From the NCBI GenBank assembly GCA_030065875.1, contig JASJCR010000049.1, positions 1-36,495 of the forward strand: 36,495 nucleotides of DNA. Reading direction: 5' to 3'. This DNA is from Ardenticatenaceae bacterium. GTDB lineage: Bacteria > Chloroflexota > Anaerolineae > Promineifilales > Promineifilaceae. The notes beneath the pieces are model-generated. The model saw only the letters and a list, made by a program, of their open reading frames with translations, was not told the DNA's origin and made no database searches. The position numbers were made by a program, and so were the translations under genes. Within the stretch, counting starts at the first letter, position 1. The number at the start of each line of letters is the position of its first letter. Positions 7,735-15,171 of this stretch are shown here, piece after piece.

Positions 7735-8646
7735 ATGATACTTATTGCTGGAGCAACCGGATTGTTGGGGGGGATCGTCGCTTATCAACTGCTGGAAAAA
7801 GGAGAGGACGTGCGGATTTTGATTCGTCACGATTCTCCGGCTGCCGAGCTGGCCAAACAGGGGCTGGCAACGCCGGCCCAAATGCTAATTAATAATGGCG
7901 CGCGGCCGATTTATGGAGATTTAAAAGATGCGGCATCGCTGGACGCCGCGTGCTCGGGTGTTGAAACGGTTATCACCACAGCCAATTCGATCATGCGTGG
8001 TGGCCCGGATACCATTGAAAGTGTTGATTTAAACGGGACGAAAAACCTAATCGATGCGGCCAGAACGGCCGGGGTAAAACATTTTATATACACCTCGGCG
8101 GCCGGGGTTGATATCAACCACCCGAATCCGTTTTTCCAGGCTAAGGCGACCTGCGAAGCTTATCTCGCCCAGAGCGGTATGGTCTACACCATACTCAAAC
8201 CAGGGGTGTTTATGGAAATCTGGATCGGTGCTGTAGTGGGTATGCCGCTGCAGGCCGCTCAGCCGGTTACCCTGGTGGGGCAGGGGGATCATAAACATGC
8301 GTTTGTGTCTGTTCAGGACGTGGCTGCTTATGCGGTCAAAGCGGTGGATCATCCAGCTGCCCGAAATGCAGCAATTCTGATCGGCGCTCCGAGAGCTTAC
8401 TCGTGGACCGAGATCGTTGAAGTGGTGGGCCAGGTGATGGGGCATCCCTTGCCGATCAACTACGTCTCAATTGGAGAGCGAGTGCCCCTCATTATGGAAG
8501 AAATGTCGCAGCTTCTAACTACTATGGAGACCTATGAAGATAAGATCGATATGGCACAAACTGCAGCAATTTATGGTGTTGAGCCAACGCCACTGACCAA
8601 ATTTGCGGCCCGATTTTTCAAGGTTGGGGTGCAACCATCAAATTAA
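7735..8646 (+). CDS. NmrA-like NAD(P)-binding atypical SDR protein (303 aa)
   Basis: The protein starts directly with a Rossmann strand and the dinucleotide motif GATGLLG (MILIAGATGLLGGIVAYQLL), then RILIRHDSP where NADPH-preferring members carry a basic residue. Further on are the conserved SVDLNGTKNLIDAARTAGVK and YTSAAGVDINHP segments. This places it in the NmrA/atypical short-chain dehydrogenase family, cytoplasmic, about 300 residues as usual. Family members are reductases, isomerases or redox-sensing proteins that bind NAD(P) without catalysis. The tyrosine-lysine catalytic pair is not evident, so the activity is unassigned. An AAGGAGA site precedes the ATG. It is translated between the SnoaL-like and ABM-like genes, suggesting a common small-molecule or redox role. 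Confidence 0.88.
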   Translation: MILIAGATGLLGGIVAYQLLEKGEDVRILIRHDSPAAELAKQGLATPAQMLINNGARPIYGDLKDAASLDAACSGVETVITTANSIMRGGPDTIESVDLNGTKNLIDAARTAGVKHFIYTSAAGVDINHPNPFFQAKATCEAYLAQSGMVYTILKPGVFMEIWIGAVVGMPLQAAQPVTLVGQGDHKHAFVSVQDVAAYAVKAVDHPAARNAAILIGAPRAYSWTEIVEVVGQVMGHPLPINYVSIGERVPLIMEEMSQLLTTMETYEDKIDMAQTAAIYGVEPTPLTKFAARFFKVGVQPSN

Positions 8647-8681
8647 TTCCGGCGAGGAATCGCCGGTAAGGAGCTTGAATC

Positions 8682-9011
8682 ATGTTTGCAAGAGTAATGT
8701 CCATGAAGGTGAAGCCAGGTCAAATGACTGCCGCGCTTGACCTCGCAGAATACGTCGTGGTGCCCACACTTGAGACCTATCCAGGATTTGATCACTGGTA
8801 TTCATTTGTGGATTGGGATACGGAAAAAGTAATGTCGGTGGCCATTTGGAGAAACGAAGTCGACATGAATCGTTACAGCCGGGAGGTTATGCCCGGTGTG
8901 CTGGCGGCGATGGGGCAACATGTCGAGGTCGAAGACAGCGTCATTCAGCTCTTTGATGTGGCTATCAGCACCGAGAGCAAGATTCCCCAACCGCTGACGG
9001 AAATCTTTTAA
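8682..9011 (+). CDS. ABM-like dimeric alpha/beta-barrel protein (109 aa)
   Basis: This small protein starts MFARVMSMKVKPGQMTAAL, the first beta strand and helix of the antibiotic-biosynthesis-monooxygenase/EthD-like ferredoxin fold. The middle carries the PGFDHWYSFVDWDTEKVMSV strand pair, with further strands near VEVEDSVIQLFDV. These domains form homodimers and include cofactor-free oxygenases and heme-degrading enzymes, but many are of unknown function. No specific catalytic residue can be read. GGAG lies before the ATG, 36 bases after the reductase stop. It is probably the last gene of the operon, since the next 236 bases lack a gene. Confidence 0.75.
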   Translation: MFARVMSMKVKPGQMTAALDLAEYVVVPTLETYPGFDHWYSFVDWDTEKVMSVAIWRNEVDMNRYSREVMPGVLAAMGQHVEVEDSVIQLFDVAISTESKIPQPLTEIF

Positions 9012-9247
9012 TTGATCCTGATCTTTGCCAATAACTAGCGGCGGATTTTGAGAATCACGCAGAATGAACTGTGAATCAACCGAGGTTGGCTACGTTTCAA
9101 CGCAGCGCGAGCCGACCGGTGAAGGGGATGACGAGTCATAAGCCTGAGCGAACTGGCGCTGAGGTCAATCACAAACGAATAGGAGGAAACATCCTCAGTG
9201 GCTGCGTTTGGCGGTTTTGAGCGTGTTTCCTCCTTTTGTTATCTAGC
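9012..9247 (+). other. gene-free stretch with several nested stems, candidate structured RNA or leader
   Basis: No ORF is convincing in this 236-base stretch, but it can fold. Around 9080-9118, GGTTGGCT pairs with AGCCGACC (one G-U) around a smaller CGTTTCAACG hairpin. ATGACGAGTCAT near 9127-9140 is a short hairpin. A CCTGAGCG/CGCTGAGG near-stem follows. AGGAGGAAAC (from about 9181) pairs perfectly with GTTTCCTCCT (to about 9235), followed by TTTT. The last stem sequesters an apparent Shine-Dalgarno and ends in a U-rich run, so it may be a terminator or a leader switch before the gene at 9248. I could not match it to a known riboswitch or RNA family. Pairing was judged by eye. Confidence 0.35.
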
Positions 9248-9490
9248 ATGAGTTTACGGATAAATCACATGCACCAAAATAAACAAATGATCGAAATCAA
9301 ACAAGATCAGGCTGCTTCACAACTGTTTACTCTTCGGGTGTGGTCGGAGGAGGTGGACCGCGGCCGTTTTGAAATCCGCGGTACGCTCATGCATGTCTTG
9401 AGTGGGGAAACCCACCACTTTCGCGACTGGACGACGCTCACCTGGTGGATTGAACGGCTGGTCAAAAAAAATGATAATTGTTCTAGATAG
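9248..9490 (+). CDS. small conserved hypothetical protein (80 aa)
   Basis: This is a short cytoplasmic protein whose core reads LFTLRVWSEEVDRGRFEIRG, then VLSGETHHFRDWTTLTWWI. I recall the layout (f.vRvW.e...g..e.RG.v.HvlSGe..yFrdw..L...i) from uncharacterised small proteins of Chloroflexota; no function is known to me. The start is uncertain. ATG at 9248 is taken, but the ATGs at 9269 and 9290 are possible, and none has a clear ribosome-binding site; the only strong AGGAGG is locked in the stem upstream. It lies 17 bases before the lipoprotein gene at 9508, so the two may be co-transcribed. Confidence 0.6.
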   Translation: MSLRINHMHQNKQMIEIKQDQAASQLFTLRVWSEEVDRGRFEIRGTLMHVLSGETHHFRDWTTLTWWIERLVKKNDNCSR

Positions 9491-9507
9491 CTGAAAAGGA
9501 GTAGCAC

Positions 9508-10362
9508 ATGTTAGCGGTTACCAAAAACAAACTGTTAATCGCCCTGGTAATCTTTATTTGCCTGATTGCCGTACCAGCTGCTTGCACCCCAACGACCTTA
9601 GACATTGAATCCAGCGACGATCCCATCCCCGAACAGGGGGATGTGGTAGAAGACATTCAGGAGCCGGTAGAAGTGCCAGAGGCAGATGAGAGTTCAGAAG
9701 ATTCTGAGGCTGAGCCGGAACCAACACCTGCTGATGACGATCAGGGGGAACCCCCTACAGGCGATGAAGGGAGTGAATCGATGGATGGTGAGGTTCCCAT
9801 CGAGCCTGAGTTTGGCTCTGAGGTGCTGCCTTGCCCACCCAAGGGAAGCACCCTTGTCCTTGGTTTTGATCACGCTCTGACCGTGAACTACATGGAGACT
9901 TCGCTCAGCCACTTTCTCCATCAGGGATGGCTTAACCTAACCATTACCGACGACAACGGCACGATTGCCTCTATTAGCTCTGGGCCACTGGTCTATACCA
10001 TGGAAGGCGTTATGAGTCAGGAGTGTTCGCTTACTTCGGAAGGCACGATGACCCCATCGGCCCAAGGTATGTGTGAAGCCGGGGTGGTTAATCTCATCAT
10101 TGAAGAGAATTGGAGCGCTCTCAACGGCCAGATGACCTGCATTGATCCGGATGATGGGGACGTCGAAATTATGCCGTTTAATACACCATCAATGGGTAAG
10201 CGAACCCACAGCGGGGAGAATGGTCTGGGGGAGATCTTTTACCTGGTTGAGGGTGCCCAGGGGTACACGACGATGCGGCCGTTTATCGAGGGTGATGGGT
10301 ATCACAGCTGGACGCTGTATGCTCCTGACATTGAGCTAGAGCCCCTGGTACCTGAAGAGTAA
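9508..10362 (+). CDS. acidic secreted lipoprotein of unknown function (284 aa)
   Basis: A type II signal peptide is clear: basic KNK, hydrophobic LLIALVIFICLIAV, then the lipobox VPAAC with lipid-attachment Cys26. Residues about 30-105 are a low-complexity linker rich in Glu, Asp, Pro and Ser, as is common in Chloroflexota surface proteins. The C-terminal 175 residues form a beta-rich domain (VLPCPPKGSTLVLGFDHALT, then SLTSEGTMTPSAQGMCEAG) with several cysteines that could form disulfides outside the membrane. I do not recognise the domain. AAAAGGAG lies before the ATG. It is anchored on the outer face of the cytoplasmic membrane if the lipobox is used. The following 392 bases to the CPBP gene contain only repeat sequence. 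Confidence 0.82.
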   Translation: MLAVTKNKLLIALVIFICLIAVPAACTPTTLDIESSDDPIPEQGDVVEDIQEPVEVPEADESSEDSEAEPEPTPADDDQGEPPTGDEGSESMDGEVPIEPEFGSEVLPCPPKGSTLVLGFDHALTVNYMETSLSHFLHQGWLNLTITDDNGTIASISSGPLVYTMEGVMSQECSLTSEGTMTPSAQGMCEAGVVNLIIEENWSALNGQMTCIDPDDGDVEIMPFNTPSMGKRTHSGENGLGEIFYLVEGAQGYTTMRPFIEGDGYHSWTLYAPDIELEPLVPEE

Positions 10363-10510
10363 ATCGACAGAAATGATGCTTTTGGCACGACCTTCTGGTA
10401 TTAAGATCGTTGAGTGACACACCGATTTGCAAAAAGCCCGCCTACCGTCATTCACGCGTCGGAGCTGTTCGCTTAATAAATGGGAAAATGCGCTTTTCAG
10501 TCCGACAATT

Positions 10511-10655
10511 TCCCCCTCCCGATTCGGGAGGGGGCTAGGGGGTGGGTCTTTTGACGGTCCGCTTCCTCCTCCTCCAGCCCCTCCCCGACACGGGGAGGGG
10601 AGCCAGTTGGACTGTTTGAGGGCAGAATATTTACTTGTCTGCCCCTGAACCACGC
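10511..10655. repeat. GC-rich palindromic dispersed repeat
   Basis: This occupies the 392-base gene-free gap 10363-10754. A 9-bp hairpin (CCCCCTCCC at 10512-10520 with GGGAGGGGG at 10526-10534) is followed by a 10-bp hairpin (CCCCTCCCCG at 10578-10587 with CGGGGAGGGG at 10591-10600, 3-base loop). It then shares the tail pattern 'GTTGGACTGT..GAG...TTTAC.TGTC.GCCC.TGAAC' with the copies at 26497 and 31325. The family resembles REP/MITE-like non-autonomous repeats. Loose transcription-termination activity is possible, but no U-run follows. The rest of the gap shows no gene. Confidence 0.75.
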
Positions 10656-10754
10656 CGGGAGGGGGAATTTGTTGAGTTGGGAGGCGTATTGGAGAGTATG
10701 CTATATTGGGATGGCAATTAGGGCGATTCTATACAATCAGGAGTTTGCAGAACC

Positions 10755-11591
10755 ATGCAGGATCATCAGGTTCAACCGGAAGGTCGAAACGCCTTCATCT
10801 TTATTGCTGTCGTAATCGCAGTGCCCTGGCTCGGCCGATCCCTCGATATTTTGCTGGAAAATCAATCAACCCGGCCTGGACTGCTCATATGGATTGCCAC
10901 CCCGCTGGTCGCTTCGCTTGGGCTGCGCGCTTTTGGCGGCAGCGGCTGGCAAGATTTGGGCTTACGACCGCACCTGCGCGGCAACGGCCGCTGGTACGCT
11001 CTTTCGCTTTTAATCTATCCGGTATCGGCGCTGATGATCGTACTAACTGGCCTGATTATTGGGGCGGTTTTGATACCCGATTTATCGCCTGCCAAAATCG
11101 GAGCGGTGGGCACTGCTGCGGGGGCTGCTCTGGGGCCACAGTTTGTGATTAATTTGCTGGAAGAGTCCGGTTTTCGCGGCTTTTTGGCCCCAAAACTGAA
11201 TGCGCTGAAGGTTAACAGCTGGGCAGCGCACGTGATCGTTGGGCTGATCTGGGGAGCCTGGCATCTGCCTTATTTCTCTTTTGTCACCAGCTACTCTTCT
11301 GAAAATTTTGATACCCTAGTCCCCCGCTTTCTGGTTGGAACCATTGTCGCTTCAGTGGTTTATGGAGAGATTCGCTTGTTAACCGATTCGGTGTGGCCGG
11401 CCGTGCTTATGCAAACGGCCGGAGGCGCTTTTTTGACCGGTCTGCTGGCAGAGCGCTTTTTACTCGTGACCCCCGAACTGGAGTTCCTCTTTCTGCCGGT
11501 TGTGGAGGGAGTCCTGACGGCGCTTGTCTTCCTGATTGTGGGCGTGGGTCTTTACCGAGCGAGAGTCAAAAAATATGCGGGAAGCGGTTGA
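10755..11591 (+). CDS. CPBP-family intramembrane metalloprotease (278 aa)
   Basis: This is a polytopic membrane protein with about seven hydrophobic helices. It carries the CPBP (CAAX protease and bacteriocin-processing, formerly Abi) motifs: EESGFR (Glu136-Glu137-x3-Arg141), then GLIWGAWHLPYF with His170, and a further conserved helix (SVVYGEIRLLTDSVWPAVLMQ). Members cleave substrates within the membrane and take part in prenyl-protein processing, peptide maturation or bacteriocin immunity. The substrate here is unknown. The ATG at 10755 follows a weak CAGGAG at 10738. It stands alone between repeat-filled or regulatory gaps; the ABC block 270 bases downstream may or may not be linked. Confidence 0.88.
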   Translation: MQDHQVQPEGRNAFIFIAVVIAVPWLGRSLDILLENQSTRPGLLIWIATPLVASLGLRAFGGSGWQDLGLRPHLRGNGRWYALSLLIYPVSALMIVLTGLIIGAVLIPDLSPAKIGAVGTAAGAALGPQFVINLLEESGFRGFLAPKLNALKVNSWAAHVIVGLIWGAWHLPYFSFVTSYSSENFDTLVPRFLVGTIVASVVYGEIRLLTDSVWPAVLMQTAGGAFLTGLLAERFLLVTPELEFLFLPVVEGVLTALVFLIVGVGLYRARVKKYAGSG

Positions 11592-11726
11592 TGAGGCCGG
11601 CCGTTTAACGCGTGTCCGTTTTAGTGATTTTGGTTACCTGCCTATCTGAGCCATCCGGTTTGAGCGGCTTGACCTTTGTCACCCTCAGACGGGGCAATTA
11701 ATCACTATCGGCCGTGGCGCGGCGAG

Positions 11727-11754
11727 TTTACAATGAAAATAGGATCATTGTAAA
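11727..11754. promoter_or_regulatory. perfect 10-bp inverted repeat, operator candidate upstream of the ABC-LytTR gene
   Basis: TTTACAATGA (11727-11736) and TCATTGTAAA (11745-11754) are exact reverse complements with an 8-base spacer, 105 bases before the ABC-LytTR start. An AT-rich dyad of this size in a promoter-length gap (11592-11858, no gene) suggests a dimeric regulator site. LytTR proteins themselves usually bind paired direct repeats, so the binder may be another protein. No U-run follows that would make it a terminator. Confidence 0.4.
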
Positions 11755-11858
11755 GAGCCGCGGATATCATCTTGTCGATCTGCCCGATTTGCAGAATATA
11801 TTGTGTTCAACCTCTTCCGAGAAGTTCACGGCTCAAAATATTTGATCAAAGTCAACCC

Positions 11859-12851
11859 ATGTTGGAAATTAAAGATTTGCAAAAAGTGGTTAAACGGCAC
11901 ACGGTACTGGATATACCGACGTTCACGCTTGACGCCGGGGAAATCACGGCCATCGTCGGCCCGGCTGACAGCGGGTTGGAGCCGCTGCGGCAGCTGTTGA
12001 CCGGCCGTCAGCGGCCAACGGCCGGCAGTGTGAGAATGAATGGCTTAAGACCGGCCGATCATCACCAATTGGTTAGCCAACAGGTTGGGGTCCTTTTTGC
12101 TGATGATGCCCTCTTTGCGTCCCGATCACCCCAGGCCAACCTCGATTTTCATGCCCGGCTGCGGGGATTGCCCTCCGGGCGAGTTGAAGAGGTGCTGCAA
12201 ATGGTGGGATTAGCCGATCATGCTCGAAGCAAGCTTGACCAGCTTTCCAGCGGGCTGCGCCGGCGGCTGGCTTTTGGGGTGGCCGTGCTGCACAATCCCC
12301 TTATCTTGCTTTTAGTTGATCCATTTGTCCGCTGTGATGAACCCTCGATAACCCTGCTTAGCCAGCTTATTAGCGACTATGCGGCAAACGGCGGCGCGAT
12401 CTTGATTTTGGCAGATTCAAACGCCTATCTTACCGAGATATGCGATGTCGTATACCAGATGGAATCCGGCCGTATCGTCGCCGCCCACCGGCCGCGAGAA
12501 GAGCGAGCAGCCGCCCGGCCGTTCAAAATTCCGGTGAAGCTTGAGGGGCGAATTGCCCTGATCAACCCGGCCGATATTCTCTATATCGTGGCTGAGAACG
12601 GCCGCACGATGCTCCATACGACGGCTGAACCCTTCCTCTCTCAATTCACCCTGGCCGAGTTAGAAAACCGCCTCGGCCGCAGCGGCTTCTTTCGCGCTCA
12701 CCGCAGTTTTCTCGTCAACCTGCAGCACGTCACCGAAGTGATTCCATACACCCGCAGCAGCTTTAGCCTGCGCCTTGACGATCCCAAAGGCACGCTGGTT
12801 CCCCTCAGCAAAGATGCCGCGCAAGAGCTGCGCACTCTGTTTGATTATTAA
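11859..12851 (+). CDS. degenerate ABC-ATPase fused to LytTR DNA-binding domain (330 aa)
   Basis: Residues 1-210 have the fold pattern of an ABC transporter ATP-binding domain (MLEIKDLQKVVKRHTVLDI, LTGRQRPTAGSVRMNG, a signature-like LSSGLRRRLAFG at 129-140). Walker A, however, is GPADSGLE (34-41, no GKS/T). Walker B is LLLVDPFV with no catalytic Glu, and the H-loop His is replaced (ILADSN). Residues 223-330 are a LytTR domain (INPADILYIVAENGRTMLHT, FFRAHRSFLVNLQHVTEVIP, VPLSKDAAQEL), which binds DNA. The protein is therefore probably a transcription regulator built on an ATPase-like module that no longer hydrolyses ATP. I recall similar ABC-LytTR fusions in Firmicutes with comparably altered Walker motifs. 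ATG 11859 begins the ABC homology; its ribosome-binding site is weak. The downstream ABC transporter is the obvious target. Confidence 0.88.
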   Translation: MLEIKDLQKVVKRHTVLDIPTFTLDAGEITAIVGPADSGLEPLRQLLTGRQRPTAGSVRMNGLRPADHHQLVSQQVGVLFADDALFASRSPQANLDFHARLRGLPSGRVEEVLQMVGLADHARSKLDQLSSGLRRRLAFGVAVLHNPLILLLVDPFVRCDEPSITLLSQLISDYAANGGAILILADSNAYLTEICDVVYQMESGRIVAAHRPREERAAARPFKIPVKLEGRIALINPADILYIVAENGRTMLHTTAEPFLSQFTLAELENRLGRSGFFRAHRSFLVNLQHVTEVIPYTRSSFSLRLDDPKGTLVPLSKDAAQELRTLFDY

Positions 12852-12863
12852 CAATTATTAATT

Positions 12864-13116
12864 AACTCAAGTTGCTACCCTAACCCCTGTCATTCCGAGC
12901 GAAGCGAGGAATCTCGTCAAGTGGCAATCAGGCCTAGATGGCTGAAAATGGAAGCGCTTCTCTTCTAGATAGCTTTCACTGGAAATTGACGGGATCCTTC
13001 GCTTCGCTCAGGATGACAGGGGGGCCATGGGCGATGGAGACACGCAATGAATCTATTAACCAGTTATCTTGTAGACCGCCATAATTCATCGGGAAAGTAT
13101 GGTTGCAACTTGAGTT
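12864..13116. repeat. nested inverted-repeat element (MITE-like) between regulator and ABC operon
   Basis: The outer arms are AACTCAAGTTGC at 12864-12875 and its exact complement GCAACTTGAGTT at 13105-13116, with pairing extending into flanking AATTATTAAT sequence. The inner arms, at about 12884-12920 and 12987-13022, read CCCCTGTCATTCCGAGCGAA and TTCGCTCAGGATGACAGGGG near their ends. The inner unit is the widely seen 'ATTCCGAGCGAAGCGAGGAATC' bacterial dispersed repeat. No transposase is present, so it is non-autonomous. It fills most of the 341-base gene-free gap before the leader ORF at 13193 and could form a long stem in RNA that uncouples the two transcription units. Confidence 0.75.
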
Positions 13117-13192
13117 ATTAATTAGTAATTATTAATTGGTAAATGATCCTGCGCCTTTCAACCGCAAAAATGCACCTTTCGGAGGAAAAATA

Positions 13193-13261
13193 ATGCGGGA
13201 CGTCTTCTTTTTATTTACGCTGGTATCACAGCCGGAGATCTATTCCATTTTGAGCGTTTAG
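13193..13261 (+). CDS. 22-codon leader ORF upstream of ABC transporter operon
   Basis: A strong GGAGGA at 13181 lies 6 bases before ATG 13193, which opens MRDVFFLFTLVSQPEIYSIL followed by SV and a stop at 13259-13261. The ABC ATPase gene starts at 13280, with its own GAGGAGG site just after this stop. The peptide is hydrophobic with a charged start. It could be a leader peptide coupling translation to the operon, a tiny membrane peptide, or the remnant of a lost permease. The good ribosome-binding site is seen; the role is unknown. Confidence 0.45.
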   Translation: MRDVFFLFTLVSQPEIYSILSV

Positions 13262-13279
13262 CCGGTTGAGGAGGAAAGC

Positions 13280-14026
13280 GTGAAGCAAAAAGATGATTTG
13301 TCAGCAGCGATTGCAGTTCAGGGGTTGACCCGCCATTTTGGGGACCTCTGCGCGGTTGATCAGCTGACATTTACCGTGATGCCGGGGGAAATATTTGGCT
13401 TTTTAGGGCCAAATGGGGCGGGGAAGACCACCACAATCAAAATGTTAACCGGCCAGCTGCGCCCCAGCGCAGGCACCGCAAAGGTGTGTGGTTTTGACGT
13501 GGTGACCGACCGGCGCCAGCTGATGCCGGCTATCGGCGTTGTCTTTGAATATCAAAATGTGTATGAGCGGTTGACCGCCCGCGAAAATTTGCGTTTTAGC
13601 GCCCGACTTTACGGGTTAAAACAGCAGCGTGTCGAAGAATTACTGGCCCAAGTAGGCCTCCTCGAAGCGGCCGACCGTCAGCCGCGGCATTTTTCCCACG
13701 GCATGAAGCAGCGACTGCTCATCGCCCGCGCGCTGCTGCACCGGCCGCGGGTTCTCTTTCTCGACGAGCCGACCAAGGGGCTTGATCCGGCGGTCTCCCG
13801 CGACATCCGCCACTTTATCCTCGATCTCAAGCAGCAGGGGGTGACCGTGTTTTTGACCACCCACTACATGGAAGAGGCGGAGCGGCTTTGCAATCGCGTG
13901 GCCATCATAAACCGAGGACAAATGATCACCCTTGATAAACCTGAAAATTTAAAACAGCAAACCGGCCTGGAAGATGGCTCACTTGAAGATGTTTTCCTGG
14001 AGCTAACCGGAAGGAGTTTGGTTTAA
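13280..14026 (+). CDS. ABC transporter ATP-binding protein (248 aa)
   Basis: This is a complete ABC ATPase: Walker A GPNGAGKT (43-50), Q-loop region VVFEYQNVYERLTA, signature FSHGMKQR (138-145), Walker B VLFLDEPT (158-165) and switch LTTHYMEEAE. The DrrA/CcmA-like layout suits an exporter or multidrug-type transporter paired with ABC-2 permeases. Translation begins at GTG 13280, supported by GAGGAGG about 6 bases upstream. The stop TAA shares its last base with the ATG of the next gene (TAATG), a sign of translational coupling. The preceding gene's ABC-LytTR protein has lost ATPase motifs, so this is the energising subunit of the block. Confidence 0.95.
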   Translation: MKQKDDLSAAIAVQGLTRHFGDLCAVDQLTFTVMPGEIFGFLGPNGAGKTTTIKMLTGQLRPSAGTAKVCGFDVVTDRRQLMPAIGVVFEYQNVYERLTARENLRFSARLYGLKQQRVEELLAQVGLLEAADRQPRHFSHGMKQRLLIARALLHRPRVLFLDEPTKGLDPAVSRDIRHFILDLKQQGVTVFLTTHYMEEAERLCNRVAIINRGQMITLDKPENLKQQTGLEDGSLEDVFLELTGRSLV

Positions 14027-15147
14027 TGACTGCTTTGCAATCTTTACCCACCGCTAAAATTCCCTGGAGCGGGCATCTACGCATCATCTGGACTTTGGCC
14101 GCAAAGGATATTGTCGCCGCTTTAAAAAACAAAACGACCCTGACCACCATTATCATTTCACTCTTGATGGTGTTCTTCTATCGCTATATGCCGCTTCTAA
14201 CCTCGGATGGGGACACGCTGCGGGTCTTTGTCTATGCGGAAAACGACTCTGTTTTCCTGGAGGCGTTGGAGCGCAGCCCGGCCCTGTCGATCTATACGAC
14301 TGATTCTTATGAGCGAATGATCGACGTGTTGTCGGATACGGAAGAGGTCGAATTGGGATTGGTTATCCCTGAAGCGGCTGAGGCCCAGCTCGTTGAGACC
14401 ACAGGTCCAATCGAGATTGATGGGTACGTCATGTATTGGTTGACTCCCGACCAGCGGGCTGAGGTCAAAGCACTACTAGAGGCCGAGCTGGCCATAGAAT
14501 TTGACCGGCCAATCACGCTCAACCTGCAGGATCATGAGGTTTTTCTTTCGGCTGAAAGCGGTTTCTTTGGTTTCGGAGCCACGTTCGCCTTCATTTTTGT
14601 GCCCCTGATGATTGGAATTTCGCTGATTCCGCACCTGATGGTCGCCGAGAAAAAAGACAAAACGCTGGATGCGCTGCTCGTATCTCCGGCCACGGCCGCC
14701 CACATCGTAACCGGGAAGGCGCTTGCCGGTATTTTTTACTCCTTGACCGGTTACGTTGTCATTTTTGCGGTGTTTCGCTATTTGATTATCCAGTGGGGGC
14801 TGGTGCTGACGGCCGCACTGGTGGCCACCCTGTTTATGACCGCAATCGGCCTGCTGTTGGGCAGCTATGTTGAAGTTTCCGCTCAGCTGCAGTTGGTCGC
14901 CTGGTTTATCATCCTGCCGCTGCTGCTGCCGGTTTTGCTGATCGCTTTGGAAGGGCTTATACCGAGCAGCGTGATCGCCTTCATGCGCTGGATACCGACC
15001 GTTTCTGTGGCCAAGATTTTTCAGCTCGGGTTGACACCCGACAAAGGGTTTGCGCTTTATGCGGCCGATCTAATTGTCTCCTTGGGAGTTTCTCTGCTGC
15101 TTTTTGGCAGCGTGGTTTGGTTCGTGCGCCGCCAGGATCGTATTTAA
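14026..15147 (+). CDS. ABC-2 type transporter permease 1 (373 aa)
   Basis: The architecture is ABC-2: a cytoplasmic start (WTLAAKDIVAALKNKTTLTT), one membrane helix, a large extracytoplasmic domain of about 140 residues, then a cluster of five or so helices beginning GFGATFAFIFVPLMIGISLI. It carries the coupling-helix pattern VAEKKDKTLDALLVSPATA, where 'Eek...tLe.Ll.sP.s..ei..gK' is typical of NatB/YhaP-like permeases. It overlaps the ATPase stop by one base and ends 24 bases before the second permease start. It is paralogous to permease 2, so the transporter is probably a heterodimer. The substrate is not deducible. Confidence 0.92.
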   Translation: MTALQSLPTAKIPWSGHLRIIWTLAAKDIVAALKNKTTLTTIIISLLMVFFYRYMPLLTSDGDTLRVFVYAENDSVFLEALERSPALSIYTTDSYERMIDVLSDTEEVELGLVIPEAAEAQLVETTGPIEIDGYVMYWLTPDQRAEVKALLEAELAIEFDRPITLNLQDHEVFLSAESGFFGFGATFAFIFVPLMIGISLIPHLMVAEKKDKTLDALLVSPATAAHIVTGKALAGIFYSLTGYVVIFAVFRYLIIQWGLVLTAALVATLFMTAIGLLLGSYVEVSAQLQLVAWFIILPLLLPVLLIALEGLIPSSVIAFMRWIPTVSVAKIFQLGLTPDKGFALYAADLIVSLGVSLLLFGSVVWFVRRQDRI

Positions 15148-15171
15148 GTCGTGCAAGGTGGGAGAAAAGTA

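Noticed and set aside
7306..9011. Polyketide or antibiotic biosynthesis cluster suggested by SnoaL-like, NmrA-like and ABM-like genes.
   Set aside because: No ketosynthase, carrier protein, NRPS or tailoring genes are present; each family is also common in ordinary metabolism.
9012..9247. Known riboswitch (FMN, cobalamin, TPP, c-di-GMP, guanidine) or hammerhead ribozyme.
   Set aside because: The conserved cores I remember for these classes do not match; only short partial resemblances were seen.
10427..10653. 73-codon and 105-codon frames in the gap after the acidic lipoprotein.
   Set aside because: They are made of the GC-rich repeat (Pro/Gly/Ser runs) and have no ribosome-binding site.
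11772..11858. 29-codon extension of the ABC-LytTR frame.
   Set aside because: It begins at TTG, contains several cysteines unlike ABC proteins, and homology starts at MLEIKDLQ.
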